Under the pieces are notes generated by a model. It had not been told where the DNA came from. It saw nothing but the letters and a program-made list of their open reading frames with translations, and did not search any database. From Streptomyces sp. NBC_00190 (GTDB taxonomy: Bacteria; Actinomycetota; Actinomycetes; Streptomycetales; Streptomycetaceae), in contig NZ_CP108131.1 in NCBI RefSeq assembly GCF_036203305.1, positions 372,001-436,000 on the forward strand: 64,000 nt of DNA, in the 5' to 3' direction. The position numbers and the translations under genes are program-made. Positions 48,451-57,898 of the stretch are shown here, in pieces. How positions within the stretch are numbered: position 1 is the stretch's first letter; each line of letters begins with the position of its first letter.

Positions 48451-48597
48451 GCCATCGCCCTCATCAGGACCAAGATGCTCGCCGACCGGCTGCGCGAACT
48501 CCTCGACGCCGGCGTCGTCAACCACGGCCAGCTCCCATCTGGGCCCGCCATCTACACCCTCACTCCCGACAGCCGGGCCCTGATGCCCGCCCCGTAA
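48451..48597 (+). pseudogene. HxlR-type regulator, C-terminal scrap
   Basis: IALIRTKMLADRLRELLDAGV then GPAIYTLTPDSRALMP matches the recognition helix and wing of HxlR regulators (family: LxxRLRELxxAGxVxR...YxLTxxGxxL). The amino half is replaced by the GGGGCC repeat region. No longer a complete DNA-binding protein. Confidence 0.5.
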
Positions 48598-48665
48598 CAG
48601 ATCCGCACCTGGGCCCGGCACCGCACCACCTGCCCTCGACACTCCCCGAATAACGGAGAATCGCC

Positions 48666-49460
48666 ATGTCCGAGCGCACCCTTCCCGAAGCGACGTACGC
48701 CCGCACCGTCCTGGGCTCCGGCCCCGGCCTCGCCCTCGCCCACGGTGCCGGCAGCAGCATCGCCGACACCTACGGCCCGATCCTGGAAGGCCTCGCCGCC
48801 CGCCACACCGTCGTAGGCGTCGACTACCCCGGCAGCGGCCACACACCCCGCTCCACCACCCCACTGCAGCTCGACGACCTCGCCGACCAGCTCGTCGCCG
48901 CTGCCGTCGCCGAAGGCCTGAACACCTTCGCCCTGCACGGCTACTCCCTCGGCGGCCCCGTCGCCATCCGCGCCGCCGCCCGCCACCCCGAGCGCGTCGC
49001 CGCCCTCGTGCTGACCGCCACCTTCCCCCACCGCGACAACCACCTCGTCCTCGCCACCTCGATCTGGCGCAAGCTGGCCGAATCCGGCGACCGCGAACTG
49101 CTCGCCGAGTACCTCACGATGATGGCCGTCGGCGCCGACGCCTTGGAGGCGATACCGGACGACCAGCTCCAGCAAGCCCTCGCCTTCACCGCCGCCAGCA
49201 TCGCCGACGGCACCCCTGAGCACGCCGAACTCGCCCCCCGGATCGACGTCCGCGACGACCTGGCACACATCAAGGCGCCCACCTTGGTCATCTCCACCGT
49301 CCAGGACGGGTTCACCTCGACCCGCCTGCACCGCCAGCTTGCCGACGGCATCCCCGGCGCCAAGCTCGTGGAGATCCTCACCGGCCACCTGCCCATGGTC
49401 GAGCGGCCCGAGGAATGGCAGCAGCTCATCACCGACTTCCTCGCCGAGCACGACGCCTGA
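48666..49460 (+). CDS. alpha/beta hydrolase
   Basis: 264 residues from ATG 48666 with CGGAG upstream. Oxyanion region LALAHGAGSSIADTYGP, nucleophile LHGYSLGGPVAIRAAARHPE (serine in GYSLGG), later acid in STVQDGFTS and catalytic histidine in LTGHLPMVERPEEW. A typical small-molecule esterase or haloperoxidase-like enzyme without signal peptide. Same direction as the flavoenzyme cassette; it may belong to that regulon despite the intervening terminator and scrap. Confidence 0.8.
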   Translation: MSERTLPEATYARTVLGSGPGLALAHGAGSSIADTYGPILEGLAARHTVVGVDYPGSGHTPRSTTPLQLDDLADQLVAAAVAEGLNTFALHGYSLGGPVAIRAAARHPERVAALVLTATFPHRDNHLVLATSIWRKLAESGDRELLAEYLTMMAVGADALEAIPDDQLQQALAFTAASIADGTPEHAELAPRIDVRDDLAHIKAPTLVISTVQDGFTSTRLHRQLADGIPGAKLVEILTGHLPMVERPEEWQQLITDFLAEHDA

Positions 49461-49488
49461 GACACATCTGTACAGGGCGGACACAGCA

Positions 49489-49723
49489 TCAGCCCCACGC
49501 ACGGCGCCAGCAGTGCGGGCGACAACCCACGTCCGCGACCCACGGCCCGGACCGCAGAACCCAGTAGACGCTGCCCGGCCCCCTGCCTGTTGGGAAAGGG
49601 GCGAGGAACGGCCGGTGGATCTCCTCGTGGAGCCGGTCCAGGGCGTCGAAAGTCCAGTCACCCGCGGTCGGGCAGGTAGTGGGACTGGGCGACCAGCACG
49701 AGCCGGTCCGCGGTCAGCGTCAC
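49489..49723 (-). pseudogene. hypothetical, second gene of a broken pair
   Basis: GTG 49723 opens TLTADRLVLVAQSHYLPDRG then TGA; one extra G near 49661 restores the frame as GDWTFDALDRLHEEIHRPFL, PTGRGPGSVYWVLRSGPWVA and a stop at 49489. Its GTG overlaps the stop of the first gene (GTGA). No family recognised. Confidence 0.45.
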
Positions 49724-49868
49724 TGGAGCACCGGAAGGTCGGACAGCCGCACCTTCAGCTCCAGGCGGTCGGGCGCGAGTGGAACGCAACGAACTCCACC
49801 GGCATGTCGCCGGCAAGGTCGAGGTCGACCGCCTGCTCTCCGAACGGGTCGTCCTCGCCGTCGGTCAT
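49720..49868 (-). pseudogene. short hypothetical, first gene of a broken pair
   Basis: ATG 49868 gives TDGEDDPFGEQAVDLDLAGD, MPVEFVAFHSRP; after a one-base change at about 49770 the frame continues DRLELKVRLSDLPVLQ and stops at 49720. Overlaps the next gene by four bases, so the pair was translationally coupled. Confidence 0.45.
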
Positions 49869-50001
49869 GAACTCCCCCTCTGCTGCTCCCGGCACCCATT
49901 CAGGTCGGCACTCGCATGCCATGCGGCCTGTCCGGGTGACCGGCCGCCTGCTGCGGCCCGCAGTGAGTTCGGCGACGCCCACCCGCACTCCTGCTGGAGT
50001 A

Positions 50002-50553
50002 CTAGGCGACGTGAGTCCGGCGCGCGGCGACCTCTTCGACCGTCATCGGGAGCTGGATGCTGTACACGTCGCCGACCCGCAGGTTCTCCGGCGTGCTGTA
50101 CTCGCCGTACGCGCCGATGACCGTGACGGCCGCCCGGGACGCGGGATGCCAGTACGTGCGGAAGTACGGGGTGTTCGACGGGTACTCCGGGATCTCCACC
50201 AGGGGGACGCCGCGCCGCTCCAGCAAGCGGCGCAGCTTGTCGAACCGGAGCCGGGGCGCGAACCGGCCGTACCGGCCGCGCAGTACACCGCCCACGCGCG
50301 TACGGTCCTGGGGTGCGAGCCGGTGCACCTGGAGGCTGACATGGTGACCCGACCACGGGTCACCATCGCGGGAGCGCTGCCAGTGGAACTCCACGAGACC
50401 GTAGTCCCGCCACAGGGTGTCGCGCCCTCCGTTCTCCCCGAACTCCGCGCCGAACACCTCCGCGACACGCTCAGGGGAGTCGCCGGGGCCCAGCCCGAGC
50501 ACCGTGCCGGTCCGAACGACGTCCACGTAGAACGCCAGGGAATACGGGGTCAT
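50002..50553 (-). CDS. hypothetical protein
   Basis: 183 residues from ATG 50553. Start MTPYSLAFYVDVVRTGTVLG then GDSPERVAEVFGAEFGENGG, a middle with LVEFHWQRSRDGDPWSGHHV, and the end VGDVYSIQLPMTVEEVAARR. Regularly sized soluble protein with no motif known to me; the style (single compact alpha/beta domain in an accessory region) resembles immunity proteins of secreted toxins, but this is only inference. Confidence 0.6.
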   Translation of the reverse strand: MTPYSLAFYVDVVRTGTVLGLGPGDSPERVAEVFGAEFGENGGRDTLWRDYGLVEFHWQRSRDGDPWSGHHVSLQVHRLAPQDRTRVGGVLRGRYGRFAPRLRFDKLRRLLERRGVPLVEIPEYPSNTPYFRTYWHPASRAAVTVIGAYGEYSTPENLRVGDVYSIQLPMTVEEVAARRTHVA

Positions 50554-51238
50554 GTGCGAATCCTAAGTAACCTCAGTGGTACCGAGCGGGACTGGCTCGC
50601 CGGACCACGGACCGCCACGCTCGGGCGGTCAACACGGTGGCCGCGCCGTGTCCGGGTCCATCTGCCCGCGCTCCGTATCGAGCTGACCTTCGGGCAATGA
50701 GCCGGGCCAACCGCCGGACTGTTCCCTGCGCTGGGGCCCGGGGTGCGGCAGGCCTCTGCTTCAGCGCGACCCCGATCATGCCGAGGACCCGACCCCAACG
50801 TCGCCCCGCCGGAGCTGCGGGAGTTCGCGCAGGCGCGTGGACAGCTCCCGGGCGGGCAGCGGGGTGCAGGCGAAGACCGTGACCGGTTCGACCGCTCCCG
50901 ACCGACTGTCGGCCCACGACGACAGCGGCCCGGAGGGTCGTCCAAGAGCCAACCGATGTGATGGTCCGACCTGTTGGGCCGCCGGGTCCCGGTCGAACGC
51001 CCACGGCCGCCGCTGAAGGAGTCGGCAGCCGAGACGGAAGTACGCTGCCCGGCCAGGGCGCTCCTATCACCAGCCAAGCACATCGGGTTCTTGCCGGAGT
51101 TACGGCATCAGCCGCCCCGGTCGCGGTTGCAAGCGTGTCGGCGCAGTCCACCACAGTCACCCTTGCTACTGTCCACTTCGCCCAGATCTCCCTTAAAAGC
51201 ACGATTCGCGCCTACTGGCGGCCGAGAGGAATCGGACC
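50554..51238. other. no confident gene
   Basis: A minus-strand frame at about 50782-50922 (SGAVEPVTVFACTPLPAREL, RLRELPQLRRGDVGV) looks protein-like and ends in a stop but has no start. The final 100 bases form the upstream region of the FAD oxidase gene. Confidence 0.3.
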
Positions 51239-52735
51239 ATGAACGACTTTTCCCGTCGTAAAATGCTCAAGGCGACGGCAGTCGCCGGCGCCAGTGCGGT
51301 CGTCGCGCAGGGCATCACGGCCACCGAGGCCCACGGTGCGAGCGCGGTGAACGAGGCGTCCAAGAGCGCGAAGTGCCCGCCGGCGAAGCTGACCGGCCGC
51401 ATCGTCCGCCCCGACAACCCCGGATACACGGACGCACGCCTCGGCTGGGACCAGCTCATCTCTCGCTATCCGCTGGTCATCGTCTTCGCCCAGAACACGC
51501 AGGACGTGGTCAACGCCCTGACGTGGGCACGGCAGAACGACGTCGCGCTACGGGTCCGCAGCGGCCGCCACAACACTGAGGGCTGGTCGAACATCGACAA
51601 CGGCCTCGTGATCGACATCAGCGAGCTGAAGTCGGTCCGCATCGACAGCGCCGCCCGTGTCGCGACGGTCGGCGCCGGACTCAACCAGCTGGAAGCGGTG
51701 ACCACGCTCGCGGAGCAGAACTTCGCGGTGACGACCGGGACCGAAGGCAGCGTGGGCCTGTCCGGGGCGACACTCGGCGGCGGTCTCGGCTTCCTCACCC
51801 GCTGGATCGGCATGGCCTGCGACAGCCTGATCGGTGCCGAGGTCGTCGTTGCGGAAGGCGCCGAGTGCGCCAAGGTGGTCAAGGCCGATCTGCACAACAA
51901 CCCGGACCTGCTCTGGGCGCTGCGGGGAGCCGGGAACGGCAACTTCGGGATCGTCACCTCACTCACCTACAAAGTGGCCCCACTGAGGAGCGTCACGTAT
52001 TTGCAGGCCACTTGGGACGGAATCGGCGACCTGTCCAGGATCTTCGAGGCCTATCAGCGTACTGCGCCGTACACGGACGACCGCCTCGGCACCCAGCTCG
52101 AAATTCACCGGAACCAGATCCTGCTGTTTGGGGTCCTCGCGGAAGGAACACCCGCGGAGGCGAAGAAGCTGCTGGCCCCGATCCTGTCGGTCGACAGCCC
52201 CCAGGTGTCGGTGCAGGTAGGGAACTGGGGCGACGTGTACGCGGGCTTCCAGATCCCGATCGCGGACGAACCCGCGAACTGGAAGTTCTTCTCGCAGTTC
52301 GCCAGAAAGCCGTTCCCGAGGAAGGCGATCGATGTGATCTCCTCGTTCATGCGGGACGCGCCCACGGACGACAGCAACTTCTTTGTGCAGGCGTTCGGCG
52401 GGGCGGTCAGGAAGAGCCCCCGCGGCGGCACGGCGTTCCCGCACCGCGACGCGCTCTTCTACTCCGAGCCCGGCGCCGGCTGGGGGACCCGCTCCGACCA
52501 GCCGGGCGTCTGCGACCCGCTCACCTCGCAGGCCCAGGCTTGGATCGCCGAATTCAGCCAGGCACTGCGCCCCTACGTAGACGGTGCCTACGTCAACGTG
52601 GCGAACATCGGCATGCAGGACTGGGAGACCGCCTACTGGGGATCGAACTTCGACCGACTGCGCACGATCAAGGCGGAGTACGACCCCCACAACGTCTTCA
52701 AGTACGAGCAGAGCATCCCCCCCGCATCCCGCTGA
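51239..52735 (+). CDS. Tat-exported FAD-linked oxidase (BBE-like)
   Basis: 498 residues from ATG 51239. Twin-arginine signal (FSRRKMLKATAVAGAS). FAD-binding PCMH domain: YPLVIVFAQNTQDVVNALTW, His111 in VRSGRHNTEGWS and Cys194 in GMACDSLIGAEVVV, the two residues that attach FAD by a double covalent bond in berberine-bridge and gluco-oligosaccharide oxidases. LSGATLGGGLGFLTRW and the C-terminal BBE motif YWGSNFDRLRTIKAEYDPHN are complete. Exported after folding with cofactor; probably oxidises a sugar or secondary metabolite. Followed by a terminator. Confidence 0.9.
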   Translation: MNDFSRRKMLKATAVAGASAVVAQGITATEAHGASAVNEASKSAKCPPAKLTGRIVRPDNPGYTDARLGWDQLISRYPLVIVFAQNTQDVVNALTWARQNDVALRVRSGRHNTEGWSNIDNGLVIDISELKSVRIDSAARVATVGAGLNQLEAVTTLAEQNFAVTTGTEGSVGLSGATLGGGLGFLTRWIGMACDSLIGAEVVVAEGAECAKVVKADLHNNPDLLWALRGAGNGNFGIVTSLTYKVAPLRSVTYLQATWDGIGDLSRIFEAYQRTAPYTDDRLGTQLEIHRNQILLFGVLAEGTPAEAKKLLAPILSVDSPQVSVQVGNWGDVYAGFQIPIADEPANWKFFSQFARKPFPRKAIDVISSFMRDAPTDDSNFFVQAFGGAVRKSPRGGTAFPHRDALFYSEPGAGWGTRSDQPGVCDPLTSQAQAWIAEFSQALRPYVDGAYVNVANIGMQDWETAYWGSNFDRLRTIKAEYDPHNVFKYEQSIPPASR

Positions 52736-52749
52736 ACGAGCAGAGCCAC

Positions 52750-52782
52750 CTGAGCCCCCTCCCGACCTGCGAGGGGGCTCAG
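52750..52782 (+). terminator. hairpin terminator of FAD oxidase gene
   Basis: CTGAGCCCCCTC, 9-base loop, GAGGGGGCTCAG: perfect 12-bp stem, 14 bases after the stop codon. Confidence 0.8.
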
Positions 52783-53068
52783 CAGACTGTGCGGCGGCAG
52801 TCCGATCTGCTCCTGGAAGAACACCTGGAGTCGCCGGCTGCCGCGGCCCAGGGCAGCAGCCAGGTCTTTGGCGGATCTTCGCCCGTGTCAGGCGCGCAGC
52901 CGACTCCATGCCTCCGCAACGACTGGCGCGGGCAGCGGTGCGTCCACCCTTGGCCACGCAGTACGGCGGCAACCCCAGGCACTAGTACGCGCCGAGCGGA
53001 GACGTAGGGGCTGTGGTGCGTCCGCCGTATGGCCGGTCCGTCCGATGGGTGCCGGCTAGCCGAATCGC

Positions 53069-54001
53069 TCAGGTGACGCATCCGGCGAGCTCAGCGACGG
53101 AGAGGCAGGCGGGGTGCCAGTCGCCCGCGGGTTCCGCGCTGACGGTGCGGAAGACGTCCGGCGGGAGGGTGAAGACGGCGACCCGGTGTCGCGGCATGAC
53201 CACTCGGCCCACTTCCCGCTGCAGCACAGCCACCGTTCGGCCGTCCGCCCGGTCCTCCGGGCGGTAGAGGCCAATCGGGACGCGGGCGCCGACGGGGTAT
53301 CCGTAGACCGCGATCCGGTGGTTGCGCTCCCAGCCCTCCACGGTCGCCGCTCCCCGGGACAGGCGCAGCGGAACCTCGCTCTCGGCACGGACGGCTCCGG
53401 AACGCGCCGTCACGGTGAACCGTCCGGACCGGGCGATGTCCGTCAGCGCCGGCTCGGACGGGAGGAAGCGCCAGAAGCCGCTCTGGAGCAGGCCGCCGCC
53501 GACGTCCTCGACCTCCATCGGATGGCCGTTGAACAGGTCGTCCATCGCCGACGGCGTGGCGCTCAGCTCGGCGACGGGTTTCACGGCCGTGGTGTAGGTG
53601 CGTCCTGCGGCCTTGACCGTGACGGTGATCGGGCCGGGCGGGAAGCCGTGGAGACACAAGAGGGACTCCTCGCCCAGGCCTGCCGCCACCGCGCTGCTCA
53701 GCCCCGTCGCGTCCTCGCCCGAAGTCACCCAGACCCGGGGACGGTCGTCCGGGCGGCCGTGCGCGAGCTGGGCCAAGTCGTCCGGGCAGCTGACCGGGCC
53801 GGCGCCATACGCCTCCATGTCGAACTGCTGGGCCAGCAGGATGTCCCGGGCGTCCGGGCTGGGGGTTGCCGACCGTGCGGCGGCCCTGCCGGCGGGGGCT
53901 GCCGTCGGCGTCTCGCGGAGCATCGCGCAGCCGGTGCCGAGGAGCAAGGTGAGCACCCACAGCACGGGCGGCCGCCAACGGGTCGGGCGTCGTGTGACCA
54001 C
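53069..54001 (-). CDS. lipoprotein of unknown function
   Basis: 310 residues from GTG 54001 with GAGAGGTGACGA upstream. Lipobox LLGTGC gives a lipidated cysteine near residue 25. The mature part is beta-rich: FPPGPITVTVKAAGRTYTTA, a possible Ig-like fold, RSGRFTVTARSGAVRAESEV, then GYPVGARVPIGLYRPEDR. Cysteines SCPD, LCLH and ACLS, GCVT could form disulfides. Lies 22 bases after the preceding membrane protein gene, so they are one operon and likely work together at the cell surface. Confidence 0.7.
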   Translation of the reverse strand: MVTRRPTRWRPPVLWVLTLLLGTGCAMLRETPTAAPAGRAAARSATPSPDARDILLAQQFDMEAYGAGPVSCPDDLAQLAHGRPDDRPRVWVTSGEDATGLSSAVAAGLGEESLLCLHGFPPGPITVTVKAAGRTYTTAVKPVAELSATPSAMDDLFNGHPMEVEDVGGGLLQSGFWRFLPSEPALTDIARSGRFTVTARSGAVRAESEVPLRLSRGAATVEGWERNHRIAVYGYPVGARVPIGLYRPEDRADGRTVAVLQREVGRVVMPRHRVAVFTLPPDVFRTVSAEPAGDWHPACLSVAELAGCVT

Positions 54002-54023
54002 TCGTCACCTCTCATTGTCCGTG

Positions 54024-55706
54024 TCATCGGCTGGTCCCGCACCGCTCCTCGGCGCGCCGCAGCTCCGTGGCGAAGGCCTGTTCGTGCTGGCGGACGAGCG
54101 CGCTGTCCGCCCTGCCCGCGCGTTCTGCCGCGGCCAGCTGGGTCAGGGCGTCCTGCTGCGCCGCACGCCCCGTCGCGAGGTCGCAGCGCGCGAGGCTCCA
54201 GGAGGCCAGCAGGCCGTGCCAGACAGCGCGTTGGACTGGGTCCTGGCCATGGGCGATGGCGTCCCGGATGCGGTCGACGGCTGCTGCCAGGTCGCCCCGG
54301 CCGGCCGCGTTGACGGCGGCGATGGACTCGGCGAAGGCGCGCAGGTCCGCGGAGCCGGTGAGGTCCGGGGCGGCGCGGACGGTCGCCACGGCGCGCTCCA
54401 CCGTGCCGTCGTCCTTCACCAGGCGCGCCGTGATGCGGCACTGCTCGACCTGGGCGAGGTTCACGGTGGCCTTGATCCGTCCGAGTTCGGTGATGCCAGG
54501 GTCCGCGGCGAGGGCGCGCAGGGCCTGCGAGACCTGGGCGAGGTCCGTGGCGCGCACGGTGCCCGGCTTGCAGCTGTGCGTGGGGCCGAGGGCCCGTCGG
54601 TAGGTGTTGCCCTGCAGGCTGAGGGCGGCGCGACGGCCGGCCGGCGAGTCCCGGCCAATGGCGAGGTAGTCGGCGCGGGCCGCCGCCAGCAGCTTCTCGC
54701 GGCCGGGGCCGCTCTCGCCGGACGCCTGGTCCTCGAGGACGTGGCCGTGGAAGAGCCGGACCAGATCGGGCGGCACGAAGCCGCCGACGCCGTCCTGCCG
54801 CTCCGCGTCGAGGAGGCCGGCGAGGATCCGGCCGGCCTCCGTGGCGCTGCCGTTGCGCCAGGTGTCCAGCGCGTCGACGAACTGCGCGAGGGTGCCGATC
54901 CGGCGGGTCAGTTCCCCGGTCAGCTGGGCGCGGGCGCGCGCCGACTCCCAGCCGCGGGCGACGAGTACCGGCGCGCCGAGGAACCATCCGGTGAGCTCGG
55001 GCGAATCGGGGATCTGGTCGGCCCGTACGTAGACGGCGGGCCGCAGCGTGGTCTGGCCCGCCTGGTCCTCGCTGACGAGGCCGCCCACGACGATCTCGGC
55101 GTTGGTCTCGTCGGCGAACCTGGCGGTCTTCCGCTCCAGTGCGCCGCGGCGGGTGTCGGCGAGCTGGGCGAGGGGCAGCGACGCCTCGCCGGCGTAGCTG
55201 CGGACGGCGGTCGCGGTGGGGACGCGCGCCGCCATGTCGTGGGCGAAGGTCGCGGCCACGTCGTCCAGGACCTGCCTGTCCTGCCGCCCGCCCTCGGCCG
55301 CGAAGCCGGCCACGGCCACGTCGCGGGCGCCGCTCATCCGGACGAGCGGGGGCGGCGGGGGACGGAAGGCGAGGAGCACCGCGACGCTGCCGAGGAAGAG
55401 CACCGCGGCGGCCGACCACACCAGGATCCGGGACCGGCGGGGGTGCTGCCCGAACCGCTCCCCCACCACGGCGCGCACCGCCAGCACGTACCCGGCCAGC
55501 GCGGCGAGCACGGCGAGGACGAGCGGCACGGGTGACAGGGCGGAGCCGAGCTTCTCCACGACGAGCAGGGCGCACGGCACGCAGGCCGCGAACAGGCCGA
55601 GCAGGGACCACGGCCAGAGGGAGGTGCGGTGGCCGCCGTCCGTGGAATGGCTGGGCGCACCGTCGGGGGCGTGGTCGGGCGCTCCTTCCGGGGAGTGGTC
55701 CGGCAT
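54024..55706 (-). CDS. three-segment membrane protein with large helical domain
   Basis: 560 residues from ATG 55706, GAGGAGG upstream (the frame is open further, to 56051, but without a ribosome site). Three N-terminal membrane segments: SLLGLFAACVPCALLVV, PLVLAVLAALAGYVLAVRA, ILVWSAAAVLFLGSVAVLL. Then about 430 residues: an alpha/beta part that resembles periplasmic sensor/adenylyl-cyclase-linked domains (VAVAGFAAEGG, NAEIVVGGLVSEDQ) and a helical, TPR-like region (KLLAAARADYLAIG, AVDRIRDAIAHGQDPVQRAV). Found in nSTAND-associated actinobacterial families. Partner of the downstream lipoprotein. Role unknown. Confidence 0.65.
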   Translation of the reverse strand: MPDHSPEGAPDHAPDGAPSHSTDGGHRTSLWPWSLLGLFAACVPCALLVVEKLGSALSPVPLVLAVLAALAGYVLAVRAVVGERFGQHPRRSRILVWSAAAVLFLGSVAVLLAFRPPPPPLVRMSGARDVAVAGFAAEGGRQDRQVLDDVAATFAHDMAARVPTATAVRSYAGEASLPLAQLADTRRGALERKTARFADETNAEIVVGGLVSEDQAGQTTLRPAVYVRADQIPDSPELTGWFLGAPVLVARGWESARARAQLTGELTRRIGTLAQFVDALDTWRNGSATEAGRILAGLLDAERQDGVGGFVPPDLVRLFHGHVLEDQASGESGPGREKLLAAARADYLAIGRDSPAGRRAALSLQGNTYRRALGPTHSCKPGTVRATDLAQVSQALRALAADPGITELGRIKATVNLAQVEQCRITARLVKDDGTVERAVATVRAAPDLTGSADLRAFAESIAAVNAAGRGDLAAAVDRIRDAIAHGQDPVQRAVWHGLLASWSLARCDLATGRAAQQDALTQLAAAERAGRADSALVRQHEQAFATELRRAEERCGTSR

Positions 55707-56340
55707 ACGCCTCCTCACCCCGTTGGCAGGACGGCGCGGGCCCGCGCCGACCAGCACGGTATGGGGCGCCGCGCCGCGCGGACGGTCGACACCGCCCTGG
55801 GGCGCCAGGATTGCGTGCCGAATTCCCCGGATCAGAGGCAGGGCGGACCAGTCCGTCGGCGGCCGGCCGGGGCCGGGTGCGCATCCGGCCCCGGCCGGAG
55901 CAGCTGTACCGCTCCCCGTGCTGACCAGGATCCTCGGCCGCCACGATCCGGCGAGCCAGCTGCGGACGGTCGGCAGGACGGTGCCGTCCCGCTGCGGCCG
56001 GAGCAGGCCGGGCAGGCCGGCGAGCACCTGGCCGCTACCGAACCTGGACACCCCTGGGAGGATGTCCGGTGCGCAGCGTCCTGGGGGTCACGCGACGTGC
56101 TGGACGCGACCCTGGTCCGCCGATATCTGCTGGCAGGCCGGGCCGGTGCCCGGCCCTGTCCAGGCGGTGGAAGGGCGGCCCGGGCAGCGATCCGGAGGCC
56201 GGGAAACACTCAGCCGAGATCGACACCCTCCCTCCCCGGCAAAGGCCACCGCCAAGGTGCTGAAGATGGCCGGGCAGCTCACCGGCGGGGGCGCGGGTGG
56301 CCGGGGGGAATCCGGAACCGCGAGTCGGCGTTGCCCCAGC
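55707..56340. other. no confident gene
   Basis: Between two divergent genes. Holds a very stable hairpin at 55863-55898; the open minus frame running through it reads as low-quality proline/arginine-rich residues. Confidence 0.45.
55863..55898. terminator. perfect 14-bp stem hairpin
   Basis: CCGGCCGGGGCCGG, 8-base loop, CCGGCCCCGGCCGG: perfect stem 157 bases before the ATG of the membrane protein gene. Could be a transcription barrier or a leader structure. Confidence 0.45.
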
Positions 56341-56754
56341 ATGGGCGATGCATCCCGGTATGGCCATGACGTGCCCGGCCCGTCCACCTTCGCGACCGCC
56401 CGCGCACGTCTCGCGGCCGACCGCGCCGACACCCTCGCGCGGGCGGCCGCGCTGAGCCGCGACTTCGACGGGATCGTCGCGGCGAATGCCTTGGTCGCGA
56501 TCGACGACGAGCACGACCCCGAGGGGGGCACCACCGCCTTCGAGCGGGCTCACGTGGCCGCCCTGATGGCGCGGGCGCGCGAGCACCTGGAAGAACTGGA
56601 CCGGGCACTGGAACGACTCGAACGAGGACAGTACGGACGGTGCGAAGGCTGTGGCGGGACGATTCCGCCCGAACGCCTGGAGATCCGTCCGGCGGCGACC
56701 ACCTGTGTCCGCTGCGCCCGGTCCGACCCGCGCCGGCCGCCGCGTTCCACTTGA
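56341..56754 (+). CDS. DksA/TraR-type zinc-finger protein
   Basis: 137 residues from ATG 56341 (GTG near 56371 possible). Long helical hairpin (FATARARLAADRADTLARAA; ALMARAREHLEELDRALERL) then RGQYGRCEGCGG and TTCVRCARSDP, a complete C4 zinc finger at the C-terminus as in DksA/TraR. These proteins enter the RNA polymerase secondary channel and alter transcription in stress. Actinobacteria carry several such small paralogues of unknown targets. Single gene with terminator. Confidence 0.8.
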   Translation: MGDASRYGHDVPGPSTFATARARLAADRADTLARAAALSRDFDGIVAANALVAIDDEHDPEGGTTAFERAHVAALMARAREHLEELDRALERLERGQYGRCEGCGGTIPPERLEIRPAATTCVRCARSDPRRPPRST

Positions 56755-56844
56755 GGACGGTCCAGGTCCAGGCGCCTTCCGATTTCTGCCAGCCTCACCC
56801 GGTCGTGCCTGTGCCATTCCCGGGCTGGGCAGGAACCAAGGACA

Positions 56845-56876
56845 AGCGCCCGGCCGGGGTTTCTCGGCCGAGCGCT
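56845..56876 (+). terminator. hairpin terminator of DksA-like gene
   Basis: AGCGC-C-CGGCCG, loop GGGTTTCT, CGGCCG-A-GCGCT: 12-position stem with one mismatch, about 90 bases after the stop codon. Confidence 0.5.
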
Positions 56877-57096
56877 CTCGATGGACGCGGAAGTCCTAGT
56901 GCGGAAACGGCGGCCGTGCCGAGCGCCCCGTTACCCTGTGGCTCCACTGGGACCAGCCAGCCGAAGGCGGAGTGTCGACCCGGGGCGCGGCGGCCGGGTT
57001 CCCCGGCTCCGTTTCCCCGATCCGCTCACCGAGTGAAGCATGCGGCTCTCACCGCATCTGGCTCTCCTCCCCCGCCTTACCGGCCGAGCCCTCAGC

Positions 57097-57576
57097 TCAG
57101 TCGTCGCAGTACTGGGCCCGTACGTAGAGGGTCTGATTGTTGTGCACTCGCTGCCAGCCCGGCGTCGTGGAGTTGTGCCGGGAGCGCGAGAACTGCGACC
57201 CCCAGAAGCCCTCGCCCGGCTGGGTCACGTACCAGTACTGCAGGATGTACTCGCATCCCGCGTCGATCTTCAACGTGTCCCAGTCCTCGAAGCCGTTGGT
57301 GTGCGACCCCCGGCTATTCAGCCGCACGTATTCACGGTCGCCCTTGTAGCCGCAGGGCGCGTCGCCCTGGACCAGGTACTCCGCATCGCCGCACCAGTTG
57401 CGGTAGGCGTCCGCGTACACGCTCGAGTCGTTATACGTCTCCGAGCAGTAAGGGTTGACGCACCAGGAGCCGGCCTGTGCGCTACCCGCGCTGAGACCGA
57501 ATCCGGTGACCATGAAGACCGCAGCCAGCAGGGCGCGGAGCAGAACACGTCCACGCCCGGTTATGCGATTACGCAC
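57097..57576 (-). CDS. secreted cysteine-rich protein
   Basis: 159 residues from GTG 57576, chosen because GGAGGAG lies 4 bases upstream. Signal peptide (RVLLRALLAAVFMVTGFGLS, cleavage after AQA). Mature part of about 125 residues has six cysteines (SWCVNPYCSE, NWCGDAEY, APCGYKG, AGCEYIL, QYCDD), suggesting three disulfides, and many aromatic residues. No enzyme motif. Probably an extracellular stable beta-fold, perhaps a binding or inhibitor protein. Confidence 0.7.
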   Translation of the reverse strand: MRNRITGRGRVLLRALLAAVFMVTGFGLSAGSAQAGSWCVNPYCSETYNDSSVYADAYRNWCGDAEYLVQGDAPCGYKGDREYVRLNSRGSHTNGFEDWDTLKIDAGCEYILQYWYVTQPGEGFWGSQFSRSRHNSTTPGWQRVHNNQTLYVRAQYCDD

Positions 57577-57898
57577 AAAACTCCTCCATCCGTGAGTATC
57601 CCCGACCCGGGCTGCGGCGAGGAACAGCGATAGTCCGCGTCTGATCGCAGACGTCATGTGTCTCCTTGAGTGAATGATGAGCTCCTTGCGGGCCTATGGC
57701 CACGCACTGCGGACAGCGTGGTTCATGCCCGCTCCAACCGACAAGACCTGCAAGGCAGTTCGGGACACTGGGACACAAAGACGGCCCTCACCTGCTGGGA
57801 CTGGGCGTCGTGAGACACGGTTCGGACGCCGGGACGGTCGGTGGGCGCGTGCGTGGCAGACTGGCCGCGCTTGGTCAGGTGAACATTGGGAGAGTGCG
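57577..57898. other. divergent promoter region
   Basis: No gene recognised. Lies between the secreted protein gene and the receptor gene, so it must hold both promoters; no clear operator was found. Confidence 0.4.

Noticed and set aside
53598..55535. 645-codon plus-strand frame
   Set aside because: Antisense to the lipoprotein and membrane-protein genes, which have proper signals and ribosome sites.
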